From NCBI GenBank assembly GCA_031291475.1, contig JARLIY010000088.1, forward strand, positions 1-53,146: 53,146 nt of DNA. The letters are read 5' to 3'. The stretch is from Xanthobacteraceae bacterium (GTDB lineage Bacteria; Pseudomonadota; Alphaproteobacteria; Rhizobiales; Xanthobacteraceae). Shown here in pieces: positions 37,180-45,586 of this stretch; the stretch's first letter is position 1, and each line of letters opens with the position of its first letter. A program made the position numbers and the translations under genes. Under the pieces are notes generated by a model. The model was given only the letters and a program-made list of their open reading frames with translations, did no database searches and was not told the DNA's origin.

Positions 37180-38535
37180 ATGGAGCTCGATCCCGTTCTG
37201 CTGGCGCGCATTCAATTCGCCTTCACCATCTCGTTCCACATCATCTTTCCGAGCTTCACCATCGGGCTTGCTGCCTATCTCGCCACGCTCGAAGTTCTGT
37301 GGGGATGGACCGGAGCCGAACGCTACAAGCGGCTGGCCGCGTTCTGGACCAAAATCTTCGCCGTCTCGTTCGCCATGGGCGTCGTTTCCGGCCTCGTGCT
37401 GTCGTACCAGATCGGCACCAATTGGAGCCGGCTGTCGACGGTCGCCGGCAACGTCATCGGCCCGCTCATGGGCTACGAAGTCTTGATGGCGTTTTTTCTC
37501 GAAGCAACTTTCCTCTCGATCATGCTGTTCGGTGGCGAGCGCGTGCCGCGTTGGCTGCACGTGTTCTCGGCCGTGGCGGTCGCCTTCGGCACCGCGCTGT
37601 CGGCGTTCTGGATCCTCTCCGCCAACAGCTGGATGCAGACGCCGGCCGGCTACGCGATGGAAGGCGGCATCGCTTTTCCGCGCGACTGGTGGGTCATCGT
37701 CTTCAATCCGAGCTTTCCATACCGGCTCGCGCATATGCTCAATGCGGCGTTTCTCACCGGCGGTTTTGTGGCGCTGGCGATCGGCGCGCGTTATCTGCTG
37801 GCCGATCGCCATGTAGAGGAATCGCTCACCATGCTGCGCATGGCGATCTCGCTGACCGCGGTGCTGGCGCCGCTGCAACTCTTCATCGGCGACATTCACG
37901 CCGAGAACACGCTCAAATACCAGCCGACCAAAATCGCCGCCATGGAGGCGCATTGGGACGGCAGCAAGCCGGCGGACTTCGAGATTTTTGCCTGGCCGGA
38001 CGCCAAGACCGAGAGCAATCTGTTCTCGATCTCGATCCCGCATGTGGCCTCGCTCCTGGTCACACGCGAATGGGACGGTCTGTTTCCCGGGCTGAAAGAC
38101 GTGCCGCCGCGGGATCGGCCGCCGCTACCCAACGTCTTCTTCGGCTTCCGCATCATGGTCGGGCTCGGGCTCTATATGATCGCAGCGGCTTTGTTCGGCG
38201 CCTGGCTTCTTTGGCGCGGGCGGTTGTTCGAGACGCGCTGGTACCTGACCGTCGTCGCCAACACCTGGTGGGTCGGCTTCGTTGCCGTCATCTCCGGCTG
38301 GGTGGTGTCGGAAAGCGGCCGGCAGCCCTGGCTCATCCACGGCGTGCTGCGGACCGCGGACGCGGTTTCGCCGGTGCCGGCCGGCAGCGTGCTGACGACT
38401 TTGGTGCTGTTCGTCTTCGTCTATCTCTTTGTGTTTTCGTTCGGCGCCTACTTCATCAATCGGCTGATCAATCGCGGAATAGAGGAGGCTGCATTGCCGA
38501 CGAAAACCCCACAACTTGCCTCTGGCCATCCGTAG
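37180..38535 (+). CDS. cydA: Cytochrome bd-type (cyanide-insensitive) quinol oxidase subunit I
   Basis: The 451-residue subunit of the quinol oxidase has about nine membrane helices. H20 (SFHIIFPSFTIG) and the His of YRLAHML are heme ligands by alignment, and GWVVSESGRQPW is the typical late motif. The Q-loop between helices 6 and 7 is short, as in CioA-type enzymes. It reduces oxygen to water with ubiquinol without pumping protons. It overlaps the start region of subunit II only slightly, with a 22-bp gap to the chosen ATG, so they form an operon. Confidence 0.94.
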   Translation: MELDPVLLARIQFAFTISFHIIFPSFTIGLAAYLATLEVLWGWTGAERYKRLAAFWTKIFAVSFAMGVVSGLVLSYQIGTNWSRLSTVAGNVIGPLMGYEVLMAFFLEATFLSIMLFGGERVPRWLHVFSAVAVAFGTALSAFWILSANSWMQTPAGYAMEGGIAFPRDWWVIVFNPSFPYRLAHMLNAAFLTGGFVALAIGARYLLADRHVEESLTMLRMAISLTAVLAPLQLFIGDIHAENTLKYQPTKIAAMEAHWDGSKPADFEIFAWPDAKTESNLFSISIPHVASLLVTREWDGLFPGLKDVPPRDRPPLPNVFFGFRIMVGLGLYMIAAALFGAWLLWRGRLFETRWYLTVVANTWWVGFVAVISGWVVSESGRQPWLIHGVLRTADAVSPVPAGSVLTTLVLFVFVYLFVFSFGAYFINRLINRGIEEAALPTKTPQLASGHP

Positions 38536-38557
38536 TTCGCCGACGAAGGACCGCGCC

Positions 38558-39565
38558 ATGGACCTCGCGTCGCTGCTTCCGCTGATCTGGGCCGCCGTCA
38601 TCGGCATCGCCGTGGCCTTCTACGTCATCCTCGACGGTTTCGATCTCGGCGTCGGCATATTGTTTCCGTTCGCGCGCGACGACGCCGAACGCGGCCGCAT
38701 GCTCGGCACCATAGCGCCTTTCTGGGACGGCAACGAAACCTGGCTGGTGCTCGGCGGCGGCGGTTTGTTGGTGGCGTTTCCCCGCGCCTACGCGATCATC
38801 ATGCCCGCCTTCTATCTGCCGATCATGGCGATGCTCCTGGCGCTGGTTTTCCGCGGCATCACGTTCGAGTTCCGCGGCATGGCGCAGCGAAAGCCGTTCT
38901 GGAATTTCGCCTTCGCCGCCGGGTCGACCATCGCCGGCTTCTGTCAGGGCCTTATCCTCGGCGGGCTCGTTCAAGGCGTGAAAATCGAGAATGGGGCCTT
39001 CGCCGGCAGCGCGTTCGACTGGGCGACGCCGTTCGGCGTGGTTTGCGGGCTCGGCGTGGTCGCCGGCTACGCGCTCCTCGGCGCCACCTGGCTGATGATG
39101 AAGACGGACGGCGATATGGCGCGCCGCGCCGGCGACAAGGCGAGGCTTCTGCTGGTCGCCGTGCTCGTCTTCATGGCGGCGGTGAGCATCTTCACGCCGC
39201 TCGAATTCCCGCGCATCGCGCATCGCTGGTTCAGCCTGCCGAACCTCTATTATTTGCTGCCGGTGCCGATCCTCACCGCGCTCGTTGCGCTCGCCGAGTG
39301 GTACTGGATCGCGGCGCGGCGCGAAGTGGCGCCGTTCCTCGCGACCATCGCGCTTTTTCTGCTCGGCTATCTCGGCCTGGCGATCTCGATTTATCCGTAC
39401 ATCGTGCCGCCGGACCTGACGATCCGCGCCGCCGCCGCGTCGCCGTCGAGCCAGACCTTCATGCTGATCGGGACGCTGGTGCTGCTGCCGTTCATTCTCG
39501 GCTACACCGCGCTGACCTACTGGCTGTTCCGCGGCAAGGTCGGCGCCACCACGGCGTATCATTAG
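38558..39565 (+). CDS. cydB: Cytochrome bd-type quinol oxidase subunit II
   Basis: The 335-residue membrane protein begins MDLASLLPLIWAAVIGIAVAFYVILDGFDLGVGIL, the conserved CydB N-terminus, followed by DGNETWLVLGGGGLLVAFP. The ATG at 38558 is preferred because it gives this start and has GAAGGA upstream; the longer frame begins inside subunit I. It stabilises the heme-bearing subunit. No CydX-like small gene follows; the next gene is on the opposite strand. CioAB-type complexes are known without an obvious CydX, so this may be complete. Confidence 0.95.
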   Translation: MDLASLLPLIWAAVIGIAVAFYVILDGFDLGVGILFPFARDDAERGRMLGTIAPFWDGNETWLVLGGGGLLVAFPRAYAIIMPAFYLPIMAMLLALVFRGITFEFRGMAQRKPFWNFAFAAGSTIAGFCQGLILGGLVQGVKIENGAFAGSAFDWATPFGVVCGLGVVAGYALLGATWLMMKTDGDMARRAGDKARLLLVAVLVFMAAVSIFTPLEFPRIAHRWFSLPNLYYLLPVPILTALVALAEWYWIAARREVAPFLATIALFLLGYLGLAISIYPYIVPPDLTIRAAAASPSSQTFMLIGTLVLLPFILGYTALTYWLFRGKVGATTAYH

Positions 39566-39571
39566 GTCGCA

Positions 39572-41107
39572 TTAGCGCGGCGACGTTGCCGCAGGCGCGC
39601 TCGCCGGCCGGATCACGCCCCACCCGATCAGCAATGGCGCCAGCCTGCCGCGCACCGGCCGCGCGAAAGTGTGCGGCACTTCGGGAACGAGATCGGGAAA
39701 ATGCGCCTTGATGTCCGGCGGCGGCGCCGGATCGGTGTCGAGCACCGGCCAGACGATTACGGCGCCCTTCTCGCGGATGTCTTGCGCGGTGACCCAAGGC
39801 GAATGTTCGGGCTCGGCGGCGAAATAAACGCTGGGCCGGCTTGGCGCGGCGAGTGCGACGAGCTCGGCGATATGCTCGTCGCCGCTGACGACGGCGAGCG
39901 GACGCCCGGTGCGGCGAGCGAAATTGTCGGCAAAAAAACGGCCCATGGCGGTCGCCGGCAGCGCGATCTTGAGCTCGGTGCCGGTAACCCACGGCAACGC
40001 ACCGATGACAACGGGAATGAAGATTGCCGGCGCGATCAGAAGACCGGCCCAGGCGTAGCCGAGGATGCGTTGATGGTGCAGCTCGAAGGTGTCGCCCGCG
40101 GCGATGACGACGGCAAGCCCGGAGAGCACGAGCAACGGCGCGGCGCCGCCGATCGGCAGTTGATCCCCGGCCAGCACTGCGACCGTCGTCGCCAACAATG
40201 CCGGCACAAGCGCGAATGCCTTGACGAAGGTCATGGCGGGAGCCGGGACCGGGGCGCGGGCGATGGCCGGCGCCGGAGCAAGGCGTGTGCGCGGCCAGCC
40301 GCTCGCCAGCACCACGAGAACCGCGAGACCGGCATGGACGACAAGAAGCCCGGCAAGCAAATGCAGCCATGTCACGGTATTGGCGCCGGCCATTCCAGCC
40401 AGGCGCAGCCGCTCCAGCACCGGCGTCAAGCCGGCGCCGGCGCGAGCGAGCCAAAAGACATGCAGGCACACGACGCCGATCACCGCGGCCGCGACGATCC
40501 ACGGTTCGGCCGCGCCAGCCGCCGCGCGCCCGCGGGCGCTCAGCGCCGTGAACAAGACGAGCGCCGCGATCAGTATCAGGGCGCCGCTGGTCGTCATGAG
40601 AAGCAGCGCCGCGGCAACGCCGAGCGCGTACCAATAATAGCGCCGCCCTTCCCCCACCGCGCGCCAGAAGAACACCAGCATAAAGGCCCAAACCGCCATG
40701 GCGAGGATCGGCGGGCCAAAATTGGGCGTCGGCACCGCGAACACGGAAATGCCGACCATGAGCAGCACCGCGATCGCGGCATGCATTGCGCCGACGATGG
40801 CGCGGCCTATGGCGAACACGCACCAATAGGTCACGATCACGCAAATCTGCGCCAGCGCGTAAACGCCGAACAGACCGGCCGCCCGAAACGCGATCTCGGC
40901 GAGCCAGTAAGCGAGCGGCGGGCCGAAGTCGCCTTGGACCGGAAATTCGTGGCCGATGGCGAGCAGCCGCGCAAGTTCGGCGGGTGGCGCGGCATAAAAG
41001 AGGAGCGGCACCAGAGTCCACAACAGCGCTTGCGCCAAAGTCGCCAGCCAGAAAACCAGCAGCGGACGCGAACGTAAGCCTTCAATGTAAAGGGGTACGT
41101 GAAACAT
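39572..41107 (-). CDS. GT39/ArnT-like membrane glycosyltransferase
   Basis: The 511-residue polytopic protein has about twelve hydrophobic helices and a C-terminal soluble part (about 370-490) with AVVSGDEHIAEL and SVYFAAEPEHSPW. The first loop HEFPVQGDFGPPLAYWLAEIAFR fits the (D/E)xxPPL pattern of GT39-type PMT/ArnT proteins, which move sugars from polyprenyl phosphate to lipids or proteins in the periplasm. It starts at the ATG at 41107. It converges on cydB with 6 bp between stops. The acceptor is unknown. Confidence 0.8.
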   Translation of the reverse strand: MFHVPLYIEGLRSRPLLVFWLATLAQALLWTLVPLLFYAAPPAELARLLAIGHEFPVQGDFGPPLAYWLAEIAFRAAGLFGVYALAQICVIVTYWCVFAIGRAIVGAMHAAIAVLLMVGISVFAVPTPNFGPPILAMAVWAFMLVFFWRAVGEGRRYYWYALGVAAALLLMTTSGALILIAALVLFTALSARGRAAAGAAEPWIVAAAVIGVVCLHVFWLARAGAGLTPVLERLRLAGMAGANTVTWLHLLAGLLVVHAGLAVLVVLASGWPRTRLAPAPAIARAPVPAPAMTFVKAFALVPALLATTVAVLAGDQLPIGGAAPLLVLSGLAVVIAAGDTFELHHQRILGYAWAGLLIAPAIFIPVVIGALPWVTGTELKIALPATAMGRFFADNFARRTGRPLAVVSGDEHIAELVALAAPSRPSVYFAAEPEHSPWVTAQDIREKGAVIVWPVLDTDPAPPPDIKAHFPDLVPEVPHTFARPVRGRLAPLLIGWGVIRPASAPAATSPR

Positions 41108-41145
41108 TGGCGCCCCGAACGGCGTGCCGTCTTAGGGCGGTGCGG

Positions 41146-41859
41146 CTAGAGAGGCAATACGCCGGCGATAAGGTCGTCCGCGTCCTCGCCCAATACGCTG
41201 AGCGCGCCCGCCACCGGGGAGAACGAGCGGCGATGATGGACGGTCGGGCCGAGCCGGTCGAGCGCGGCAAAATGCTCGGGCACGCTGTAACCCATATGGC
41301 GCTCGAAGCCGTAGCCCGGATGCGCGGCGCCGAGACACGTCATCAGCCGGTCGCGCGTCACCTTGGCGACGATCGAGGCGGCGGCAATCGAAGCGACCAG
41401 CCCGTCGCCGCCGATGATGGCCTGGCACTCGCAGCCGGCGTCGATACTGATGCGGTCGCGTCCGTCGACAAAGACGAGACGCGGCCGCACCGGCAGCCAA
41501 GTGACCGCGCGCGCCAGCGCCCAAAGCGAGGCGCGCAGAATGTTGTCGCGATCGATCCGCCAAGGCGGCGCCATGGCCACCGCTACCTGCGCCCGTGCGC
41601 AGATTCGCTCGTAAAGCACTTCCCGGCGCTCCGGCGTCAGCCTTTTGGAATCGTCGAGGCCGCGCGGGACATTATCGGGATCGAGAATGACCGCGGCAGC
41701 GACCACCGGCCCGGCCAGCGGTCCGCGCCCGGCCTCGTCGCAGCCCGCCACCGGCCAGACCCCTCGCTTGAGCGCCGAACGCTCGCGCCGGAAGGTCGGG
41801 CGCAACACCTCCTCGTCGAGCGGCAGCCGCGGCGCGGCCTTGGTCCGAGTGCGACTCAT
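41146..41859 (-). CDS. rnhB: Ribonuclease HII
   Basis: RNase HII cuts RNA in RNA-DNA hybrids and starts removal of misincorporated ribonucleotides. The 237-residue protein has the active-site start [19 protein letters not shown] (D41, E42), then [19 protein letters not shown] and [15 protein letters not shown] with the remaining acidic ligands. The ATG at 41859 is used; an upstream TTG or GTG frame adds only basic residues. A basic N-terminal extension of about 30 residues is common in Rhizobiales enzymes. Confidence 0.95.
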   Translation of the reverse strand: MSRTRTKAAPRLPLDEEVLRPTFRRERSALKRGVWPVAGCDEAGRGPLAGPVVAAAVILDPDNVPRGLDDSKRLTPERREVLYERICARAQVAVAMAPPWRIDRDNILRASLWALARAVTWLPVRPRLVFVDGRDRISIDAGCECQAIIGGDGLVASIAAASIVAKVTRDRLMTCLGAAHPGYGFERHMGYSVPEHFAALDRLGPTVHHRRSFSPVAGALSVLGEDADDLIAGVLPL

Positions 41860-41931
41860 GCGTCCATGTTGACCACGGCGCGTCGCCGGCCGCAACGCGG
41901 GCCGCGTCACGTAAGAGAATTGCGGGGATGA

Positions 41932-43071
41932 TTAGCCGAACAAACTGAGTTGCTCGGTCGCCGGCAGCGGCGGCCGGAAATGCTCAGTCGTGGTCTTGAC
42001 GCTGGTGGCGTTAAAGCCGAGCCGCTCGCAGGCGACCTCGAAACGCCGCCCGATCATCCAGGCGATCGGGCCCGAGCCGGTCATGCGGGTGCCGAAGCTT
42101 GAATCGTAATCCTTGCCGCCGCGCATGTCGCGGATCAGCTTGAACACGTGCCGGTGACGGTCGGGAAAATTCGCCATCAGCCATTCGCGGAACAGGTCGC
42201 GCACTTCGAGCGGCAGGCGAAGCAGCACGTAGCCGGCGTGACGCACGCCGGTCGCGGCCACCGCTTCGAGGATGCGTTCGATCTCGGCATCGTTGATCGC
42301 CGGGATCACCGGCGCGACCAGCGTCGAGGTCGGCACGCCGGCTCTGACCAATTGCCGCAGCGCTTCGAGCCGCCGCGGCGGCGTCGAGGCGCGCGGCTCC
42401 ATGATGCGCGCGAGTTTCGCGTCCAAGGTGGTCACCGAGATCGCCACCTTGACCAGATCGCTGCTCGCCATACGGGCGAGGATGTCGAGGTCGCGCAGCA
42501 CCAGGGCCGATTTGGTCACGATTCCGACCGGATGGCCGGCGCGCTCCAGCACTTCGAGGATGCGGCGCATGATCTGATGCCGCCGCTCGATCGGCTGGTA
42601 CGGGTCGGTGTTGGTGCCGATGGCGATCACCTTGGGTACGTAACCCGGCGCCGACAATTCGCGCTCCAGCAATTCCGGCGCGTTCGGCTTCATGAACAGT
42701 TTGGATTCGAAATCGAGCCCCGGCGACAGCCCGAGATAGGCATGCGTCGGCCTGGCGAAACAATAGACGCAGCCATGCTCGCAGCCGCGATAGGGATTGA
42801 TCGAGCGGTCGAAGGAAAGATCCGGCGAGTCGTTACGGGTGATGATCTTGCGGGTCGCGTCGACCGTCACGCTGGTCTGAAACGGCGGCAGGTCGTCAAT
42901 GTTTTGCCAGCCGTCGTCAAGGGCGACGCGGGCGACCGGCTCGTACCGCCCAGAGGCGTTCGATTGCGCGCCGCGGCCGCGGCGGCGCTCGCGGTCGACA
43001 GCCGTACCCTCGCCCGCCGGCGCGGAAGGCAGCGGCGCCGGCGGGCGTCTCAACGCGGAAGAACCGGACAT
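41932..43071 (-). CDS. PA0069-family radical SAM protein (SplB-like, COG1533)
   Basis: The 379-residue protein has the radical SAM cluster motif C97-x3-C101-x2-C104 in YRGCEHGCVYCFAR, preceded by the PA0069-family start GRYEPVARVALDDGW and followed by GTNTDPYQPIER. COG1533 includes spore photoproduct lyase relatives annotated as DNA repair photolyases, but this subgroup has no proven activity. A GAAC-N7-GAAC box lies 39-53 bp before its ATG, matching the alphaproteobacterial LexA site and supporting a DNA-damage role. It ends EQLSLFG, a tail resembling a beta-clamp-binding motif (QLSLF). Confidence 0.9.
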   Translation of the reverse strand: MSGSSALRRPPAPLPSAPAGEGTAVDRERRRGRGAQSNASGRYEPVARVALDDGWQNIDDLPPFQTSVTVDATRKIITRNDSPDLSFDRSINPYRGCEHGCVYCFARPTHAYLGLSPGLDFESKLFMKPNAPELLERELSAPGYVPKVIAIGTNTDPYQPIERRHQIMRRILEVLERAGHPVGIVTKSALVLRDLDILARMASSDLVKVAISVTTLDAKLARIMEPRASTPPRRLEALRQLVRAGVPTSTLVAPVIPAINDAEIERILEAVAATGVRHAGYVLLRLPLEVRDLFREWLMANFPDRHRHVFKLIRDMRGGKDYDSSFGTRMTGSGPIAWMIGRRFEVACERLGFNATSVKTTTEHFRPPLPATEQLSLFG

Positions 43072-43109
43072 GGCATCAAGCTCCTAGTTCAAAGCTAACG
43101 CGCCAGTGT

Positions 43110-43124
43110 GAACAAAACAAGAAC
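43110..43124 (-). promoter_or_regulatory. LexA-like SOS box, GAAC-N7-GAAC
   Basis: GAAC (43110-43113), seven bases, then GAAC (43121-43124) is an exact match to the direct-repeat LexA box of alphaproteobacteria (GTTC-N7-GTTC on the radical SAM strand), with the A-rich spacer usual for such sites. It is 39-53 bp upstream of the radical SAM start, a place suited to repression. The divergent GT2-like gene begins about 98 bp away. Confidence 0.65.
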
Positions 43125-43221
43125 AAATTTACGTGAACGACGGAAACCCTTGGAAAAGACGCCGCAGCCGACGTAAGTCTCCGCGCGCAAGACAACGCCC
43201 GGGCCCCGCAATCGGCAACGA

Positions 43222-43797
43222 ATGCTGAGCGTCATCATCGCGACACTCGATTCGGAGCGCGCGCTCGTGCCGACGCTTGCGGCGCTGGTTCCCGGAGCGA
43301 CGACCGGCCTGATCCGCGAAGTGGTGATTGCGGATGCCGGCTCGCGCGATGAGACCGAGGCGGTGGCCGACATTGCCGGCTGTAATTTTCTCACCGTCGA
43401 GGGACCGCTCGGCCGGCGGCTGAAATTCGCCGCCGATGCCGCGCGCTCGCCGTGGCTTCTTTTCCTCCGCCCCGGAACCGTTCTCGATGCGCCGTGGATC
43501 GCGGAAGCGCGAAGCTTCACCGAGAAAAAGTTGCCGGCGGCGCGCGCGGCGGTTTTTCGGCGCGCCGCGCCGGGGCAATCCGGGCTGCGCGAGGCTTTGA
43601 CATTGCTCGTCGCCGCGCTCAGCGCCACGCCGCACCCGCAACAGGGGCTGCTCATCGCCAAGGACTTCTATCAAGCCATCGGCGGCCATTCCGCGCACGC
43701 ACGCGAGCCCGAGACCGATCTCCTTCGCCGCATCGGGCGGCGGCGGATGGCGAAACTCTCCACGCCGGCCTTTGTCGCGCCGTCTCATCATACTTGA
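43222..43797 (+). CDS. Glycosyltransferase family 2-like protein, short
   Basis: The 191-residue protein begins LSVIIATLDSERAL and has VVIADAGSRDETEAV, the first GT2 motifs, so the nucleotide-sugar fold is present. At the usual DxD metal site it reads LLFLRPGTVL, without the Asp pair, and the protein stops at about 190 residues, shorter than most GT2 enzymes. It may be inactive, bind rather than transfer, or belong to a branch with altered chemistry. Its stop codon lies inside the MarR-type operator at 43790-43810. Fold call is good, activity uncertain. Confidence 0.75.
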   Translation: MLSVIIATLDSERALVPTLAALVPGATTGLIREVVIADAGSRDETEAVADIAGCNFLTVEGPLGRRLKFAADAARSPWLLFLRPGTVLDAPWIAEARSFTEKKLPAARAAVFRRAAPGQSGLREALTLLVAALSATPHPQQGLLIAKDFYQAIGGHSAHAREPETDLLRRIGRRRMAKLSTPAFVAPSHHT

Positions 43798-43810
43798 CTA
43801 AGTCAACTAT
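43790..43810. promoter_or_regulatory. MarR-type operator before the MarR-GNAT gene
   Basis: ATA-N-TTGACT-N-AGTCAA-N-TAT is a 21-bp dyad with nine matched bases per side, only the N positions failing to pair. It ends 18 bp before the ATG at 43829. The TTGACT/AGTCAA core is a classical MarR-family operator pattern, so the downstream MarR domain probably represses its own gene. It also covers the stop of the GT2-like gene. Confidence 0.7.
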
Positions 43811-43828
43811 CCGGCCGAGGCTTGAGCC

Positions 43829-44776
43829 ATGACCGCAGCCACGGCCGATCGCCAGCGCCGCATCGCCGCCATTCGGCGCTTCAACCGCTTCTACACGCGG
43901 CAGCTCGGCGTGCTGCGCAAGAACTTTCTCGATAGCCCCTACTCGCTCGCGGAGGCGCGCGTCCTTTACGAGATCGCCAGCGGGCAAACGCCGACGGCGA
44001 GCGAAATCGGCCGCGCGCTCGATCTCGATGCCGGCTATCTGAGCCGGACGTTGCGTAATTTCGAGCGCCGCGGGTTGATCGCCCGCAAGCCTTCGCCGCG
44101 CGACGCCAGGCAAAGCCGCCTCGTTTTGACCGGACGCGGGCGGCGGATTTTTGCGCCGCTGCAGCGGCGCTCGCAGCGCCAAGCCGGCGATATGCTGGGC
44201 AAGCTTTCCGCCGGCGAACAGGCGCGGCTCGTGGCCGCGATGGCGACGATCGAGGGTTTGATTGAGACGCCCGCGGCCGTGCGCCCGGCGCCGCGCGGCA
44301 CATTCGTCCTGCGCACGCCGCGGCCCGGCGATTTCGGCTGGATCGTCAAACGCCACGCCGAGCTTTACGCCCAGGAATACGGCTGGACCGCCCCGTTCGA
44401 GGGCGTGTGCGCGCAGATCGTCGCCGACTTCGTCAACAAACACGACGCCGGGCGCGAGCGCTGCTGGATCGCCGAGATGGACGGCAAGAATGTCGGCTCG
44501 ATCATGCTGGCGAAAGAGACGGAAAAAGTCGCCCGCATCCGGCTTCTGCTGGTCGATCCGAAGGCGCGCGGGCTCGGCCTCGGCGCGCGGCTCACCGACG
44601 AATGCATCCGCTTCGCCCGCTGGGCCGGCTACAAGAAGATCACGCTTTGGACCCACCGCGTGCTCACAGTCGCGCGTCACATTTATCAGCAAGCGGGCTT
44701 TAAGCTTAAGCGCAGCGAGCGGCACCGCAGCTGGGGGCGCCCGGTGGTCAGCGAGCACTGGAATTTGGTGTTGTAG
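43829..44776 (+). CDS. MarR regulator fused to GNAT acetyltransferase
   Basis: Residues 1-150 form a MarR winged-helix domain (VLYEIASGQTPTASEIGRALDLDAGYLSRTLRNFERRGLI), and about 158-315 form a GNAT acetyltransferase with the acetyl-CoA motif VDPKARGLGLGARLTDECI and an FARWAGYKKITLWTH stretch. Such bifunctional proteins are widespread, and some may acetylate small toxic amines while their DNA-binding part senses them. The upstream dyad at 43790 suggests autoregulation. The converging neighbour is moaB across a REPIN-like repeat. Substrate unknown. Confidence 0.93.
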   Translation: MTAATADRQRRIAAIRRFNRFYTRQLGVLRKNFLDSPYSLAEARVLYEIASGQTPTASEIGRALDLDAGYLSRTLRNFERRGLIARKPSPRDARQSRLVLTGRGRRIFAPLQRRSQRQAGDMLGKLSAGEQARLVAAMATIEGLIETPAAVRPAPRGTFVLRTPRPGDFGWIVKRHAELYAQEYGWTAPFEGVCAQIVADFVNKHDAGRERCWIAEMDGKNVGSIMLAKETEKVARIRLLLVDPKARGLGLGARLTDECIRFARWAGYKKITLWTHRVLTVARHIYQQAGFKLKRSERHRSWGRPVVSEHWNLVL

Positions 44777-44784
44777 AACTTCAT

Positions 44785-44976
44785 CCTTCCCCGCAAAGCG
44801 GGGGAGGGGAACCACGCGTAGCGTGGTGGAGGGGGCATCCGAGTTGGAGCATCACTATTGTTGCAAACCAGCAAATGGTGCGAGCACCTGCTGGTACCTT
44901 GGGTGACGTAGAGGCCGACGCCCCTCCCGCCGCCCTTCGGGCGGTCCCCCTTCCCCGCTATCGCGGGGCAGGAAAG
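44785..44976. repeat. REPIN-like inverted pair of palindromic repeats
   Basis: The left copy has hairpins CCCCGC-aaa-GCGGGG (44789-44803) and ACCACGC-gta-GCGTGGT (44811-44827). The right copy, inverted, has CCGCCC-ttc-GGGCGG (44930-44944) and CCCCGC-tatc-GCGGGG (44953-44968). The two copies match when one is reverse-complemented. Between them a third hairpin uses CCAGCA with TGCTGG and GGTGC with GCACC. Two palindromes in opposite orientation around a structured spacer is the REPIN or BIME layout, typically mobilised by a RAYT transposase that is not in this window. Confidence 0.75.
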
Positions 44977-44977
44977 A

Positions 44978-45541
44978 TTAGACCGTCGCCCCCTTCGCCT
45001 TCGGGCGGCGCAAATGCTCGTCGAGCCGCGGCATGATCTCGACGAAATTGCACGGCCCGTGACGATAATCGAGCTGGTGCACCAGAATCTCGTCCCAGGC
45101 GTCCTTGCAGGCTCCGGGCGAGCCCGGCAGGCAAAAGATGTAGGTCCCCCCGGCCACGCCCGCGGTCGCCCGCGACTGGATCGCCGAAGTTCCGATCTTG
45201 GGAAAGCTCACCACCAGGAACAGCGCCGAGAACGCGTCCATCTTCTTCTCGAAAAGCGGCTCGATCGCTTCAGGGGTGACGTCGCGGCCGGTGAAGCCGG
45301 TGCCGCCGGTGGTGATGATCACGTCGATCACCGGATCCGCGATCCAGGCCTTTACCCGCGCCCGGATGGCTTCGATATCGTCGGGCACGATGCTGCGCTC
45401 GGCGACGAAGTGGCCGGCGGCGACGATGCGCTGCACGAGCAGCGCGCCCGATTTGTCGTCTTTGAGATTGCGCGTGTCGGAAATCGTCAGCACCGCCATT
45501 TTCAGCGGCACGAACTCCTTACTCGCGTCCAGCCCGGGCAT
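44978..45541 (-). CDS. moaB: Molybdenum cofactor biosynthesis protein B
   Basis: MoaB/Mog proteins adenylylate molybdopterin before metal insertion, or assist this in bacteria. The 187-residue protein starts with the conserved KMAVLTISDTRNLKDDKSG and has the molybdopterin-binding TTGGTGFTGRDVTPEAI and GGTYIFCLPGSPGACKDAW. The length and a C-terminal extension (PRLDEHLRRPKAKG) fit alphaproteobacterial MoaB. It stands alone without other moa genes. Its stop abuts the REPIN-like element, which may end transcription from both sides. Confidence 0.93.
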   Translation of the reverse strand: MPGLDASKEFVPLKMAVLTISDTRNLKDDKSGALLVQRIVAAGHFVAERSIVPDDIEAIRARVKAWIADPVIDVIITTGGTGFTGRDVTPEAIEPLFEKKMDAFSALFLVVSFPKIGTSAIQSRATAGVAGGTYIFCLPGSPGACKDAWDEILVHQLDYRHGPCNFVEIMPRLDEHLRRPKAKGATV

Positions 45542-45586
45542 GACTCATACCTTTACGCAACTTCCTTGGCAGTTGCGGATATTACA

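Noticed and set aside
39566..39600. Possible cydX microgene after cydB
   Set aside because: Only a few bases separate cydB from the convergent GT39-like gene, and no small membrane frame is present.
43003..43036. Third in-frame palindrome at the N-terminus of the radical SAM gene
   Set aside because: The encoded LPSAPAGEG resembles the DUF721 insert and the DNA has a GCCGGC core, but the arms pair poorly; similarity may be only GC bias.
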